Source: Mrakia gelida
Taxonomy: Eukaryota; Basidiomycota; Tremellomycetes; Cystofilobasidiales; Mrakiaceae
Direction: 5' to 3'
NCBI GenBank assembly: GCA_024345305.1
Contig: BRON01000014.1
Location: 186,001-250,000, forward strand
Length of the DNA stretch: 64,000 nt
Positions 8,539 to 20,209 of this stretch are shown here, piece after piece. Numbering within the stretch: the first letter of the stretch is position 1; every line of letters starts with the position of its first letter. The notes beneath the pieces were generated by a model. The model was not told the origin of the DNA. It was given only the letters and a program-made list of their open reading frames with translations, and made no database searches. The position numbers and the translations under genes were made by a program.

Positions 8539-11119
8539 CTACCAACTCCTTCTGTTCCTCTTCTTAGACTTGGCCTTGTAGGTCTTCCATCCCGAGTAGG
8601 CAAATCCGAGGACGGCGAAGAAGGCTGCGAGCAAGCAAGACGAAAGCGAGGGAAGCGACGCGTCAGTTTGCTCGTTTCGGGTTCGTTCGCTCGACTCGTT
8701 CGTCTCCCAACCTCGTCGCACTCCTCCCTCTCCCGATATCCACCTCTCTCCCCTCCCACCCACCAGCAAACCAAAGAGAAAAAAAAACAGGCGCTTCGCG
8801 CTCACTCACCAATAACCTTAATCATAAACAAGAACCAACCCATCCCTCCTCCTCCAGAGTTACTGTTATGCTTGGCTCCGTTCGCACGTCGTCCTTTGCC
8901 TCCTGAGCCTGATGATCCTCCTCCGCCCGAGGGAGAGTTGGAGTTCCCTGAGCCGGTGGAGAGGACGGCGGAGGAGGTGGAGATGGAGATGATGCTGGGA
9001 GGAGCGAGGAAGGATGAAGGAGGAGGGGGTAAGGGGGGAGGGAAGAGAGGGCGAGGGGGAGGAGGAGGAAAAGAGAAGGGGAAGGGGAAGGGAAGGGAAG
9101 GGAAGGAAGGTGAGCTCTCGTTCGAGGACGAGGAAAGAAACGAAGCAAGACCGCAAAAAGACTCACTCGTGAGCATCCGACACCTGGCCTGTGAGAGCTG
9201 AGAAACCAAGGTAAGGAGCTACAGGCATGGTGGTGTTGATTTTGAAGCACGAGGTCCATTCGTCCCAAGCTGGAGGAGGTTCGAACGCGTCGAGGGAGGG
9301 AGGGAACGAAAGGTCAGCTCGAGGACCAGGATACTCGAGCGAGAGGAAGGGAAGGAGTTTTGAGAAGGTGGGGTGGTGAGAAGGGGAAGGGAGGAAGGAT
9401 AGGACTAACACTTGTAGTGCAGCTCGAGCTGGAGGAAAGGTAAAGCAATACGAGAGGGGAGGCGTGAGTTGAGCGAGACGAGGCGAGGCGAGGCGGGGAG
9501 GGACAGATGAACGAACCTGGAGATACTGATCCTTGATGTACGTTAACCTAGCTTTGGAAGCTACCTCCGTCTTCCTGATGTCGGCCTGCAAAGACGATGA
9601 AACGAGAACGAAGGTCAGCTCTCGAGCTCAACACCGTCTCCTCCCTCCGTCCCTCCCTCTCCCAACCGCCCCCTGCCCCCCCTCCTCTCACCAACCCACC
9701 AACCCACCAACCCACCAACCCCCCCCCCCCCCCCCCACCCACCCACCCACCCCAGCAACTCACCGAACAAGCAGCAATCTCATGATTCGCCCCATCCGTC
9801 GCATGGTCGTAGCTCTTGGATCCATCTCCCATCATAGCCGACACGCGAGGGAACTGGTACGAGTGACGCGAGTTGGGGTAGGTGTCGAAGAAGATGGCTA
9901 GGCCGTTGAAGTAGTCTGCCGAGCGAAGCGAGGGAAGTGAGCCGACCGAGCGAGCAAGGTGGAGAGGAGTGAGCGGAGGGTGGAAGGGAAGGGGAGGGGG
10001 AGGGTGGTGGGGAGGTCAGTTAGAGGAACGAGGAGGGAAGGGAAGGGAACGAGCTCGCGCTTGAGCTCGCTCGAAGAAAGGGAGGGCTCACCTTGGTTCC
10101 CAAACACCGGCCCCGGAACAGCTCTCGACTTGGTCAACCACATCGCCATGCCGTCTCCGTGGATGGAAGGTGATTTGCCGTCGATCTGGCGCGAATGAAA
10201 ACAACGACAAGAAACGAAGGAGGTGAGCTCGCGCCTTCTCGCCTTCCCTTCCCTCCCTTCGCGTCTCCTCCCTCGTTCCCCCCCTAGCCAACCCAACCCA
10301 GACGGCAGAGGGATACGTATAGAGGTGGGGTGAGCTGCTGACCTTAAACTCGACATCAATCTGGTAACTCCCAGCCGTAAGCGGCAGACGGGACCAGAGC
10401 CAACCCATCTCTGAGGGACGATCTTGAGTGAGTCGGATGTGTTTGTTGGTGTTGACGATGGCGTCGGCTCCGAAGTCCCACCATCGGTCTGGAGAGACGC
10501 GAAACACAAGCGCAGCAGAGACGAGAAGAGGAAAAAGAAGGGGGGGAGGGAAGAGAAGGAGAGGAGGTGGTGGTGAGCTTGGAACGAAACGAAGGGCCAG
10601 CGAGCTCGCGAAGGGAAGGAGACGAGAGGAAGAGAGCTCACTCTGAAGATCGCTGTCCACGTAAGCTGAGTGGGAGGAGAAGGCGCGCAGTAGATGGGTG
10701 AAGATTTGATTTTGAGTCAGAGCGAGGCGAGAGTGAAGAAGGAAGGAAGGGAAGGAGGGTCAGCTTGGACGTTCGACGTTCACCTTGACATCTCCTTCCC
10801 CTTCCTTCTCCCTTCTCCCTCTCTCCCCCTGCCCTCTCCACCTGGTTCAGGACTGACGAGCATAAAGCGAATGCGTCCGTAGTGGCACAGTCTGTCATCA
10901 CCCCCCCCATCAAGACAAAAGCGAACCCAAACGCGTGTCAGCTTCAGCTCGAAGGAAAGGAGAAGGGAAGGAGAGGAGGTGAACGAGCGAACGAACGGCT
11001 TCAGCTGTGAGGATGACCTCCTCTTTTGGTTTCGACTTCGCAGCCACGGAGGATAAGGGGGAGGTTAACGAGAGGAGGGAGAGAGCTAGGAAGAGGGAGG
11101 TGGAGGAGTGCGAGAGCAT
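8539..11119 (-). CDS. L-type (legume-like) lectin cargo receptor, VIP36/Emp47 family
   Basis: ATG at 11119 opens a signal peptide (LFLALSLLSLTSPLSSVAA). The lectin fold follows: PLRTHSLYA-PYVDSDLQ, NRWWDFGADAIVNTNKHIRL, TQDRPSEMGWLWSRLPLT, IHGDGMAMWLTKSR, FNGLAIFFDTYPNSRHSYQF. The Asp, Asn and Phe of the Ca/mannose-binding FFDTYPN loop are present, as is the WDEWTSCFKI loop. A Ser/Gly-rich stem leads to a single membrane span (MGWFLFMIKVIG-AFFAVLGFAY) and a basic tail ending KSKKRNRRSW. Family members sort glycoproteins between ER and Golgi; that role is inferred. All exons join in frame with GT-AG introns, including very short ones of 34 nt (10858-10891), 24 nt (10642-10665) and 19 nt (9410-9428, using a GTTAGT donor). 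The gene is intact and about 370 residues long. The tail has no simple KKxx end, so its retrieval signal is unclear. Confidence 0.9.
9691..9753. repeat. C-rich simple repeat in a lectin intron
   Basis: Tandem CCAACCCA-type units pass into an uninterrupted C run of about 18 bases and then ACCC repeats. It lies inside an intron of the lectin gene, between the exon ending IAACS and the exon starting ADIRKTEV, so it does not affect the protein. Confidence 0.9.
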
Positions 11120-11474
11120 GGCCGAGCGAGCGGAGGGAGGGCGAGGTTGGGAGGGAAGGAAGGGGGGGAGGTGAGCTGGCGCGAGCAGAGGGAGGAGAGG
11201 CGCGAGAGTTGGTTTCTTTTTCTTTTCAGTTTTTGGGATCCTTTGATCTTTCGAGTCGGTCTTCAAGAGATTGAGCTTTGCATCCAGCGCTGCTCTGGAT
11301 GTCTACTCCAACCGAAAGCAGGACCAGGCGAGTGGTCGCGAAAGGCGAACCAACTGATCTCGACGCGTCTCTCTCCCTCCTCCTCGCTCTCCCACCCCAT
11401 CTTTCCCTTCCCTCCCCCGGTTCCTAGAAAAATAAAAAGGATTCATCCATTCCTCTACCAGCCTCCGTCATAAT

Positions 11475-13416
11475 CTACCTAAAAAGCGCCCAAACCAACC
11501 CCCCACCAAGCACCACACTCCCACCCGCAACGACCATCAGATCCCTCTCTCTTCCTTCCCCCTCCCAACCCTTCTCAACAAACTCCTTCGACCGATCCGC
11601 TACGTCCTTGGCTCCTTCGATGAGGTGCTTGGGTGTGTGGGAGGAGAGGGTGGGAAGGGTGAGGGACGAGAGCGTTGGAAGGAGGGGGTGATAGGGTTTG
11701 GGGGTTGGGGGTGAGGAGGGCGGAGGTGGTGAGGTCGAGGGTAGAGAGGAGGGTACGGAATCCTCAGCAACGGCTGGTAGCGTTGTTGTCGAGCCCGTCG
11801 TCGCTCCAGCTCCTCCACTAGCAACCCTCTTCAACCTCCCCACCAACCCTTCTCCGTCCCGCTCTCCATCTCTCTTCTCCAACGCCAACAAAACCCTCCC
11901 CACGCCCGCCTCGATTCGGATCTCCACCTGAGCAGTCATCTCCGTCACCCTCTCCTCGAACGTCTGAGCGAGTCGTTTCCGTTTGTAAGGTTCGACGAAG
12001 ACGATGGCGGTGATGAAGACGAGCAAGTTCGCTACCATCACCGAGACGGAAACGTAGGTGGAGAAGGAACGGAGTTTGTCGGACCAGAGTTGTTCTTCGT
12101 GGTACCGGCTGAGAGGAGGCAAAGAGAGAAGGGGATGCGAGGAGAGGGTTCAGCGAGGGAACGAGGAAGAGGGACGACGCGTCGAGGAAACGAGCGAGAG
12201 GGAGAACGAGATCGAGAACGGCCCAACCCCCTTCCTCTTCTCTCACACCACCGGGTCCACCACCAGAACAACAATTTCCAGACCAAGTCACGCTCACGCC
12301 AGTACTCACTTCAAAATCGCGTTCATCAACTCGGTAAACGCACTCTCGACCTTCCCCTCCGCCCCCTCCATCTCAGCCTTACTCCTCTCCTCGATCCTCG
12401 AATTCTCATGATCCTCCCTCACCAGAACCGTGAACCTCTCCACGTCCTCAGTCCGCCAGCTGTTCTTGCGCTGGAGGAGGTCGTTGACTTCTCGTTGGGA
12501 GGAGGAGCGAAGAGAGACGGAGGCGAGGTAGGATTGTTTGGCAGTTTGGAAGGAGGAGCGGAGGTTCGCTATGGATGTTTCTGAGAGAAAGAACGAAGAG
12601 GAAGGTTAGGTTAGTGGGCGTCGTGGAAAGTGGGACGATCGGGTTGGGGAGTGAAGGAGGAAGAGCAGGAGGACGACGAGACGAGACGCGCGACAACCAG
12701 AAAAGGAGCTGAAACTCACCTCGTTCAGTGACATTCCTCTTCAACACCTCAATCCTATCGTAGCCAGTAACCTCATTCAGCTTAGCTCCCATCATCGAGA
12801 ATCTCGCGACGGCTCGAGTAGCGAGAACGTCTGCTTTGGTCCAGATCTGCTGGGACGTCTCGGTTGCTGCTTGCCGGATGGACGACGAGGTTTGGGAGGA
12901 GATGGAGGAGAGACGATCTTGGAAGGAGGGACCTGGTGGATCAGCTGGTGTGGGAGGTGTGGGAGTTGGGGGAGGAGGTGGTGGAGTAGGAGGACTGGGA
13001 GAAGTCGGCGGCGAGGAGGGAGTGGAAGGCCGAGGAGGGGAGGGAGGTGAGCTCGAGCTCGTCGATTTTGGAGGTGTTTGGAAGAGAGTTTGGTCCGATT
13101 GAATCGAGGGTGGCGAGAGAGTGGAATGGAGGATCTCATCTTGAAGGTTCTGAGGCGTCGAAGAGTCTTGTGAGGGAGGTAAGGGAGAGGGAGTCGGAGG
13201 AGGTGATGGAGGAGGAGGGAGGGCGATGGCTGGACCGGAGGAGGAGGAAGGAGGGAGAGCAGCGAACTGGCGCCGACTTGAAAGGGTTAAGCGAGATGAT
13301 GCATTGCTGATCGAGTATATCCGAGCTGGTGCTGCGCTGAGACGAGGCGACGGGTGAAGGAGGGAGGAGGAGGAGGAGAGAAGAACTCGAAGCGGTCGTC
13401 CGAACGTTGAGCTCAT
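11475..13416 (-). CDS. SHE9: mitochondrial inner-membrane protein SHE9/MDM33
   Basis: From ATG 13416 the N-terminus is basic and Ser/Arg-rich (FGRPLRVLLSSSSSLLH), as expected for a mitochondrial presequence. A long Pro/Ser linker leads to a coiled-coil part (WTKADVLATRAVARFSMMGA, KLNEVTGYDRIEVLKRNV, then QREVNDLLQRKNSWRTEDVE). The She9 core RYHEEQLWSDKLRSFSTYVS is followed by a membrane span (MVANLLVFITAIVFVEPYKR), another helical stretch (AQTFEERVTEMTAQVEIRIE) and a C-terminal span (LMVVAGGSVVLGGGLVWALF). Known members (She9/Mdm33) sit in the inner membrane and affect mitochondrial fission and crista shape. The three exons join in frame through GTGAGT...CAG introns; I see no damage. An in-frame ATG at 13470 is also possible, but 13416 puts the presequence at the start. 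It is divergent from the MYND gene. Confidence 0.85.
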
Positions 13417-13847
13417 CCGTTTGGTTAAAGAAGCGTCTGTGGCAGAAGAGGAGGAGATATCCAGGGTCAAAAGAGCACGAATATACGAAGAAGGGGATCA
13501 AGATTGTCTACTGACCTTGAGGTAGGGAAAGATGGGAGGAAGGGCGACCAGACGAGGGAGAGAAGGGAAAGGGAGGAGGGAAGGAAGGGAGATGAGTCGA
13601 CCTCGACGAGTCGGTCTTTCTCGGACGATAAAGAAGCTTGAAGAGATTAAATACAGGTCAGTCGATGGAGAACATGTACGAGAGTCCGATGAAGGTCTGG
13701 ATACTGACAGGAGCGCTCTTCTGAAGAAACCGTTGAGCTTGACGACGTGATCGTTCGGGAGGAGACGAAAGTTGAGCTCTCGTTCCCCTTCCCTTCTTTC
13801 AACGTTCAACAGCCACCCGCTCCTTCCTCTCTACTTTTTCTCCCGTC
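13417..13847. promoter_or_regulatory. divergent promoter between SHE9 and the MYND gene
   Basis: A 430-base interval separating two start codons that point away from each other, so it should hold both promoters. I see no clear TATA box. A minus-strand frame reading NDHVVKLNGFF lies here but has no start, homology or splice support that I can recognise. Confidence 0.5.
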
Positions 13848-15163
13848 ATGGATCCTACCACGGTCACTGCCTCGGGGCTGGCAAGGCTCTTTGGGATTCG
13901 AGACGACGAGCCTAACCTTCATCTCTCGATTGAGTCGGATATCAACGCTCTCGCAAAGCTCGTTCGTCCCTTCCTTCCTCTGTGCCTTCCCTCCTCTTCT
14001 CTCCACTCAAGCTGATCGGACTCTCTCTTGCTCTGAATCGTTCTCAGGACATAGCCATCCAAAGTGCCAACGACGAGGTTCTCGTACGTTTCTTCGCGCG
14101 GCGAACCCACCTTCCTTCGTCGAACCTGCTTGACCTTACCTTCCCTCTCTCCCTCCCTCCAGGCCGAGTTCTTCGCCTTGCATCTTCCCTCGCTTCTCAA
14201 CCTTCTCCAAAACCTCCCCGCCCACTCTTCACTCGGTGGAATGGTCCTCGATGTCCTTCACAGCGGTCTCTGCTTCAGGCTCCCACAAGTAAACGTAGGG
14301 CTTCAACGTTGTCCAGCAGCTCGCGACCTCCCTCGCCTCCTCGTCAAACGCTTCACCAAGTACCCTCTCGATCAACTGGACGACGTCGTCAGTCGCAATC
14401 CAGCTCTACGACTCTGACCGATACTATCGCTGATTCTTGACTGCTCTTTCCCAAACAGGACGTCGCCCTTCGACCGAGTGGATCGATCAACTTGGGCCTC
14501 TTCCTCCCTTGGACGGACGCAGGTGTTCTGTTCGAACTGATCTCTCCAGCCGTCCAGTTTGGCCCTGCATCCGTCTGCAACTTCAACCTCGACCCTTCCC
14601 TTCTCGACGATTTTGGCAGAGTTGCACGCCATTTCCTCTCCACTCCTTTTCTCGAACGAGAGCGCATGAGCGCGACGACGGAGGGGACGTACTCTCCCGG
14701 ACTCAAGTTCCTCCTCGAGTCCGTCCTCGCCTTGCTTGGCCGTCCGAGCGATCTATTCGAGGCCGATGAGGACGTCAAGTTCCAGCACGAGGAGTCGCTG
14801 AGATGCGGTTGGGGCCAGTTGAAGGAGCACCACCTTTGTGAGGTTGGCGTGAGAAAGGGAGGGGTTTGCGAAGCGGATCCCAAAGCCTCCATGCTCTGTT
14901 CGGGAGTGCGTTCCGATCTCTACTCTCCTTCGGTATATCTGCCTTTCCAGCGCGATCCGACCAGTCCTCGTTCTCTTCCAGTGCCGCTGCGTCGCGTACT
15001 GTTCTCGAGGTTCGCCTTCCCATCCTTTTACTTCCCTCTCTTCTTCTCTCCGACGATACCTTCCCCCTCAAACTGACCTTCCGCTCTCATTCTTCGCTCT
15101 ACAGAACATCAGAAACTCGACTGGAAGAAACACAAGCCCGTCTGCTTCAAACCAAGTTGGTGA
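13848..15163 (+). CDS. MYND-type zinc-finger protein
   Basis: Starts MDPTTVTASGLARLFGIRDD and continues through short exons (DIAIQSANDE; EFFALHLPSLLNLLQNLPAH) into a larger exon with LGLFLPWTDAGVLFELISPA. At the C-terminus, three exons together give the MYND pattern: CGWGQLKEHHLCE, CEADPKASMLCSG, CRCVAYCSR, then EHQKLDWKKHKPVCFKPSW before the stop at 15161-15163. The YCS-x-Q-x-DW-x-HK-x-C spacing is diagnostic, although the first Cys pair is spaced unusually widely. MYND fingers bind Pro-rich peptides, often in transcriptional or signalling adaptors; the body of this protein is not recognised. Splicing of the exon near 14312-14385 is uncertain: two frames are possible, depending on whether the donor is GTCGTC or GTCGCA. 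Confidence 0.7.
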
Positions 15164-16113
15164 TTGCGGCTCGACTCGACCTCGACGCGTCTTCGGGAAC
15201 GAGAGGAGGGAAGCGGGAGGATGGTCGTTCGATCGGGGAGCTGGAATAGGGTAATGGTTAGTCGTAGCTGGATCTCATGATCCTTCTCGTACTTTCTCGA
15301 TCTTGGCCGTCTCGAGAGGAAACGTTCGAACAAGGAGTCGACGCGGGCGAGCGAAATGGTTCGTTCGTCTTCTTTCTTGCACCCTCGCGCGTCCTCTTCA
15401 AACAGCTGCTGACTGGTCATACTTTCCCCCCCCCTCAGATCCCTGCCTCTCTGCTATACATCTCCCGTCGAGCTCGAGCGTCCTTCCTTCCCTCTCGCCA
15501 AGAACTCGGAGGGACGAGGTCGGGGGGATTAATTAGTTGATCGGCAGCTGTAAGTCCTCAACTCTTCGACAGCTCTTCCTTCGCAGATTTTCCTTCGTGC
15601 TCCCTCTCTCGCGTCGTCCAGAGGTAGAACCCATGTTCTGGCTCTCTCCTGGCACATTTTCTCTACAGGAAACGCGCATTCGAGACGAGAAACGCGTGCC
15701 GAGGCGTTTCAGCCCTCCCCCGCACACGCGTCCACTTTTCTCTTCCTTAGCTCGCCCTGACCTCTTTCCTCCCCTCCCTCTGCTCTCTCCCTACAGATCG
15801 CATCCCTCCTGATCCTCGCTAGCTGCTCATCTCGACCGAGCTGAAGACCTTCCCTCGGTCAGCGCGAAGGAACGGGCAAAACCCAACCCATCTCGTCCGA
15901 CACCTCCTCTTCTCCTCGTTCGTTCTCTCCGCCCTTCGTCGACGCGTGCAGCATGGCACCCCTGCTGGACGAACGTGCCGGACGAGATAGGGAGAGGTTC
16001 ACAGAGTCCGAGGGAGAGTTTGCTTTGTTGACAGCGAACGTTTCGTTTTTCGGTTGACCTCTTTTCACTCCCACCCATCACCTCGTTTTCTTTGCCTCCC
16101 CTCCTCCCTCGCG
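15164..16113. other. intergenic region ahead of secreted nuclease
   Basis: About 950 bases. It holds splice-like signals (C-run followed by CAG near 15438, GTAAGT near 15550), which may belong to a spliced 5' leader of the nuclease gene. No frame shows protein-like sequence long enough to call. One GACGCGTC lies at about 15184. Confidence 0.45.
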
Positions 16114-19100
16114 ATGTTGGTCCCTCTCTCCTCCCTCTTCGTCCTCGCCACCGGTCTCGCTCCCCTCGCCTCTGCCATCACCATCTCTTCAGTCCCAAAA
16201 GGAAGCAACGCCGAACGACTCTCAAGAGGACTCGCTCCCCTCAAACCCTCTCGAACATGGAGGAGTCGGGCGAACGTCGCGAACAACAGACGTCAAGCTG
16301 CTGCTCCTCTTCCTAGCGCTGGAGTCACCCTCAGTCCTCACGATATACAAGGAGTCACCTTTCTCAGTGCCTACGATGGTCAAAACGTCACGAACCTTCA
16401 AGGAGTTGTGACTGCTAAAAGGTGAGCTCGGCGACCTTCGACTTTTCGATTCAGCCCTCGACGCGCAACACGTTTCGCTGACTTCCCTCCTCCTTTTTCC
16501 TTCCTCAGCTCTTCTGGATTCTACATCCAGTCCGTTGTTCCCGATGCCGACGATCGAACTTCTGAGGGACTCTACGTTTGTTCACAACTCCGCCTGGCTC
16601 GGTCTCATCTCGTCGACGTCTCGCTGACCTGTCGTGCCTCTTCTCCCTCGCAGGTCTACTCCTACTCCGCTGGCTCTCTCGTCGCCGTCGGAGACATCCT
16701 CACCCTTTCAGGTCTCGTCTCCGAATACTCCTCCGACGACACAGGTCTCCATCTCACCGAGCTCACCCTCCCCAAAGACATCGTCGTCCTCTCTTCAAAC
16801 AACGTCGTCGTTCCTCTCGTCCTCGGAGTCGACCGTACACCTCCTGGCTCGACCATCTTCTTCGAGGATCAGTTCCAACTCCCTTCTCAGACGGTCAACA
16901 TCGAGGAGACCGTCACTTCCTTGGAGCCTGCTTCGCGGGGGCTTGATTTCTGGGAGAGGTTCGTCGACTCCGCCTTTCGAGACGCGTCTCCCTCCCTCTA
17001 GTCTTCGACGCTGACGTCGCTCCTTCCTTCTTTATCTGCAGTCTCGAAGGAATGCTCGTCACCATCCCCAACCCTCGAGCCGTCTCCCGCACCAACTCGT
17101 ACAAGGAGACTTGGATCGTCGGAGAAGCCTACGCGACGGGATCGAACGCTCAAGGAGGACTCAACTTGATGAAGGACGCGAACGGGAAGTGGGATGCTAA
17201 TCCTGAGGCTATGTGAGTCACCTCTTTCGCCTTCTTGATCTTCGGGAGTCTCAGGAGGATGGGGGGCTCTTGTTCGTTCACTGACCCTCCGCCCCCCGTT
17301 TCGCCTCGTCGATCTCAGTTGGGTTTGGACTCCTCTGGACGGAACCGCCAATCCCGCTGTCTCCACCACCGTCATCGGAACCAAGTACGAAACCATCACT
17401 GGTATCATTTCGTACTCTTACGGGTGAGTCTCTCGTTACCTTCTTTGTTCGACTCTCTTTAGCGACGACGTTGACCGACTCGACTTTCTGTCTCGCAGAT
17501 TCCCCGTCATCTACCCTCTCACCGCACCCAAGATCGTCTCCTCTCCCTCGACTGCTCTGGTTGCGTCGACCATCGTCGGAGATGGCCAGTGCAAGGTCTC
17601 GATGGCGAACTAGTGAGCTCTCCATTTGTTCTTCTTCTCGCTCGCATCGACGCGACTGAAGAGCTGACTCTTCCGCTGCTCGCCTTTTCTCGCTCAGCAA
17701 CGTTCTCAACCTCCACTTGACTTCGACCACATTCACCAAGCTTGCTAACCACATCGTTCGTTCCTTGTCCACCGTTACATCGAATCGAGCTCGAACTGAC
17801 GCTTTCGACCTCGTCGCGTCTTCCACTCTTCTCCTTTCTCCTTCTTCTAAGACCAACTACCTCAACCTCCCCGATGTCATCGGACTCGAGGAGATTCAAG
17901 ACGATACTGGATCCACCAACGACGGTGTTACTGGTGAGTTCGCGTCCTTCGTTCTTGATTTCTCGTTTGCATCGATCCCAAATCTGACCCCTTCCCCTTT
18001 TTGACTTTCCTAGACGCGACCCAGGTTCTCGCGAAGCTCGTCGCCGCTATCAAAACCGCTTCGGGAATCACCTGTGAGTCTGACCAGCTTACTCCAATCT
18101 CAAAGACTACAAGACTTCGAAGCTGAATCGACTCCCTTCTTCGTTTCGTTCAGACACGGCGATGGAGATCGCCCCCGTCGACCTCATGGACGGAGGAGAG
18201 CCTGGAGGGAACATTCGACCTGGTAGGTCTGTTTTCACTGATTTTGAGTTGAGCGAGGTGAAGGAAGGGTGGAGAGAAAAGACGAGAAGAGAAGAGGAAG
18301 CGAGTCGACTGACGCGTCTAGTCCTTGTCTTCAGCTCTTCTCTACCGATCCGATCGACTCGAGCTCGACACCTTCTCACCCACCGTCGGAACCAATCAAC
18401 AGAGCCAGTCCTTCGTCTTGGATCCCTCCACTGGAGAGACCACCTTCGCTCTCACTCCTGGACTCAGTGAGTCACGCGAACGGAAACGAAGAACATCGAC
18501 GCTCGAACTGACCTGTTGTTCTTCCTTCCCAGTCGATCCTACCAACGTCGCATGGACCAACTCGAGGAAGCCTATCTCGGTTTCCTTCCTCGTCAAGGGC
18601 TCGACTTCGCTCAGGAAGCGTCTCCATGTTATCGTTGCTGTGAGTCTAATCTCCAGCTCTTCGCTGGTCGAAACGTCGAGCTGACTCGCGTCGACGCTGT
18701 TCTCATTTTCCCCTAGCACTTTGCTTCCAAGAGTGGCTCGGGACCGACGATGGGGAGGTTCCAGACTGCCGATAACGGAGCTGTCGGATCTCGAATCCTT
18801 CAGGCTCAACTCGTCGCTGATTTCGTCGCCGAGCTGCTCGAGCGAGACCCTGAAGCCCATGTGAGTTTCGGTCTCGTTGACCCGAACGCCTGCTTGTCAC
18901 TGACTCGAATCTTTGATTCTTCTCTTCCCAGCTCGCTCTCCTCGGAGATCTCAACGAGGTGAGCTCTCTCGTTCTATGCTTGAGAATCTGGCGACGAAGA
19001 CGCGACTGACCGACCTTCTCCTTTCCTCCTCGTTCTAGTTCTCTGGAGTTCAACCCCTCGATATCCTTTCGACCGTCCTCACCGAGCTGCATGGAAACCT

Positions 19101-19447
19101 AGCTCCCGAGGAAAGATACAGCTATCAGTTCGATGAGGTACGTGTTCGCTCTCTCTTTCTCTTTCCCTTTCTCGTTCGCGACGCCTGGTCTTTCCTCGCC
19201 CTCTTCTCTTCTCTCGCTTCCTTGACGCGCTCTCCGCCTCGCTCCTCCCGCAGACCTAACCTGACCTACTTATTGTCCTCTTCCATCTTCCCCCACTCAG
19301 AACACCCAACAAATCGACCACATCTTCACCGTTCCATCCCTCTCGATCGGCTCATCGTTCGAGATTCCGCATCTTAACACCCACGGACTCGCTTCGGTCC
19401 AGGCTTCGGATCACGATCCTGTCATTTCCAGTATTCTCGTTTGTTAG
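16114..19447 (+). CDS. secreted endonuclease/exonuclease/phosphatase-fold nuclease
   Basis: ATG 16114 begins a signal peptide (MLVPLSSLFVLATGLAPLAS). An OB-like region follows (ITISSVPKGSN; GVVTAKSSSGFYIQS; VAVGDILTLSGLVSEY). The nuclease domain shows NVLNLHLTSTTF, the metal-binding Glu region DVIGLEEIQDD, ALLYRSDRLELD, VIVAHFASKSGSG, ALLGDLNEFSG and the closing SDHDPV. The catalytic Glu, GDLNE and DHDP residues of the EEP superfamily are all present. This architecture matches large extracellular DNases of the ExeM/secreted EEP type. More than ten introns (mostly GTGAGT or GTTCGT with CTGAC branch sites) all keep frame, so the gene is intact at roughly 640 residues. It probably acts outside the cell on nucleic acid; the substrate is inferred from family, not seen. 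Confidence 0.87.
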
Positions 19448-19699
19448 ACTTTGGGCTTTGTGAGGTTCCTTGATCAGGGAAAGGGAAAAGACGGGAAGGG
19501 GCCGTTTTGTGGAAAAGCATTCGACGCGGAGGAAAGGAGATGAGAGTGATCTATATGATAAGACTGAGCTGAACGACTGAAGAAACCCAAAATGAAGAAA
19601 GAAGAGGAGGAGAAGAAGACAAAACGAAGAAGGAGGGGGGGCGAAGTTCTACGCGAGGGAAAGAGAAGACGACGCGACGTTTCCGCTGCGACGTTTGGA

Positions 19700-20209
19700 T
19701 CAAGCCTTGACGCAATCTCCTTCAGCGGAGAGGTCCCACCCCCGGATACAAGAGTCTTCGGAAGTGAGACGGGAGTGGAGAAGCAGGGGTGAGAATAGCG
19801 ACGAAAAGAGCGAGCGAGGAGAACGAAAGACGAAGCGAAAATGAAGCTGAGATTGAACTGACCGACAACGCAGGATCCGTTTCGGCAGGAGACCTCGTCC
19901 GTCCCAGGGAGAGATGAACAGTCGACTCCGGCACCGACGAGGCAGCCACCACACGAGTTAGAAGGAGGGAACGAGAGGGAAGAGACGAAATCAGCGCTCG
20001 TTCGCGAACGAGTCGACGCGTGGACGAAACGAAGCGGAACTCAGAGAGACTGGGAGGACTCACGCGAGGTTCTCCTTGACGTTAATGCATTCGAAAGCGT
20101 TGAGCGAAGGACAAGCCTGCTCCCCGATGGGGCACACCTTCCCTCCGCTTTCAATCGTGAAACTTTTGATCCGTCGACTCGGTATCGCGTCGAATGGGGT
20201 TGTGGTTTC
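19700..20209 (-). CDS. priA-like Cys-rich secreted protein (5' end not resolved)
   Basis: Read leftward: TTTPFDAIPSRRIKSF, then KVCPIGEQACPSLNAFEC with INVKENLA, then SCGGCLVGAGVDCSSLPGT with DEVSCRNGSCVV, and DSCIRGWDLSAEGDCVKA before TGA at 19700-19702. The Cys spacing and the closing W-x-LS-x-G-x-CV are typical of the basidiomycete priA/CPL1-type wall or capsule proteins, which are secreted. The upstream exon carrying the signal peptide could not be placed; the visible part starts at an acceptor at 20209. The intron between ENLA and SCGGC has a good GTGAGT donor and a branch site, but the base pair expected to be AG at its end reads AA (CTTCTAA before CTCGTGT), so this acceptor looks broken or misread. 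A damaged second copy lies at 44879-45298. Confidence 0.65.

Noticed and set aside
8275..9201. 308-codon open frame on the plus strand over the lectin 3' exons
   Set aside because: The opposite strand encodes the lectin stem, span and tail with correct splicing; the plus frame is low complexity.
9719..9736. C-run and neighbouring repeats as possible telomere-like or CRISPR-like repeats
   Set aside because: A simple intronic repeat with no spacers; unit CCAACCCA is not maintained beyond a few copies.
13498..13809. Minus-strand ORF reading NDHVVKLNGFF, briefly considered as a replication-complex fragment
   Set aside because: Too short, no flanking conserved motifs, and it lies in the shared promoter of two good genes.
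14285..14460. Frameshift in the MYND gene
   Set aside because: Using a GTCGCA donor keeps one frame through the exon, so a break is not required; left as splice uncertainty.
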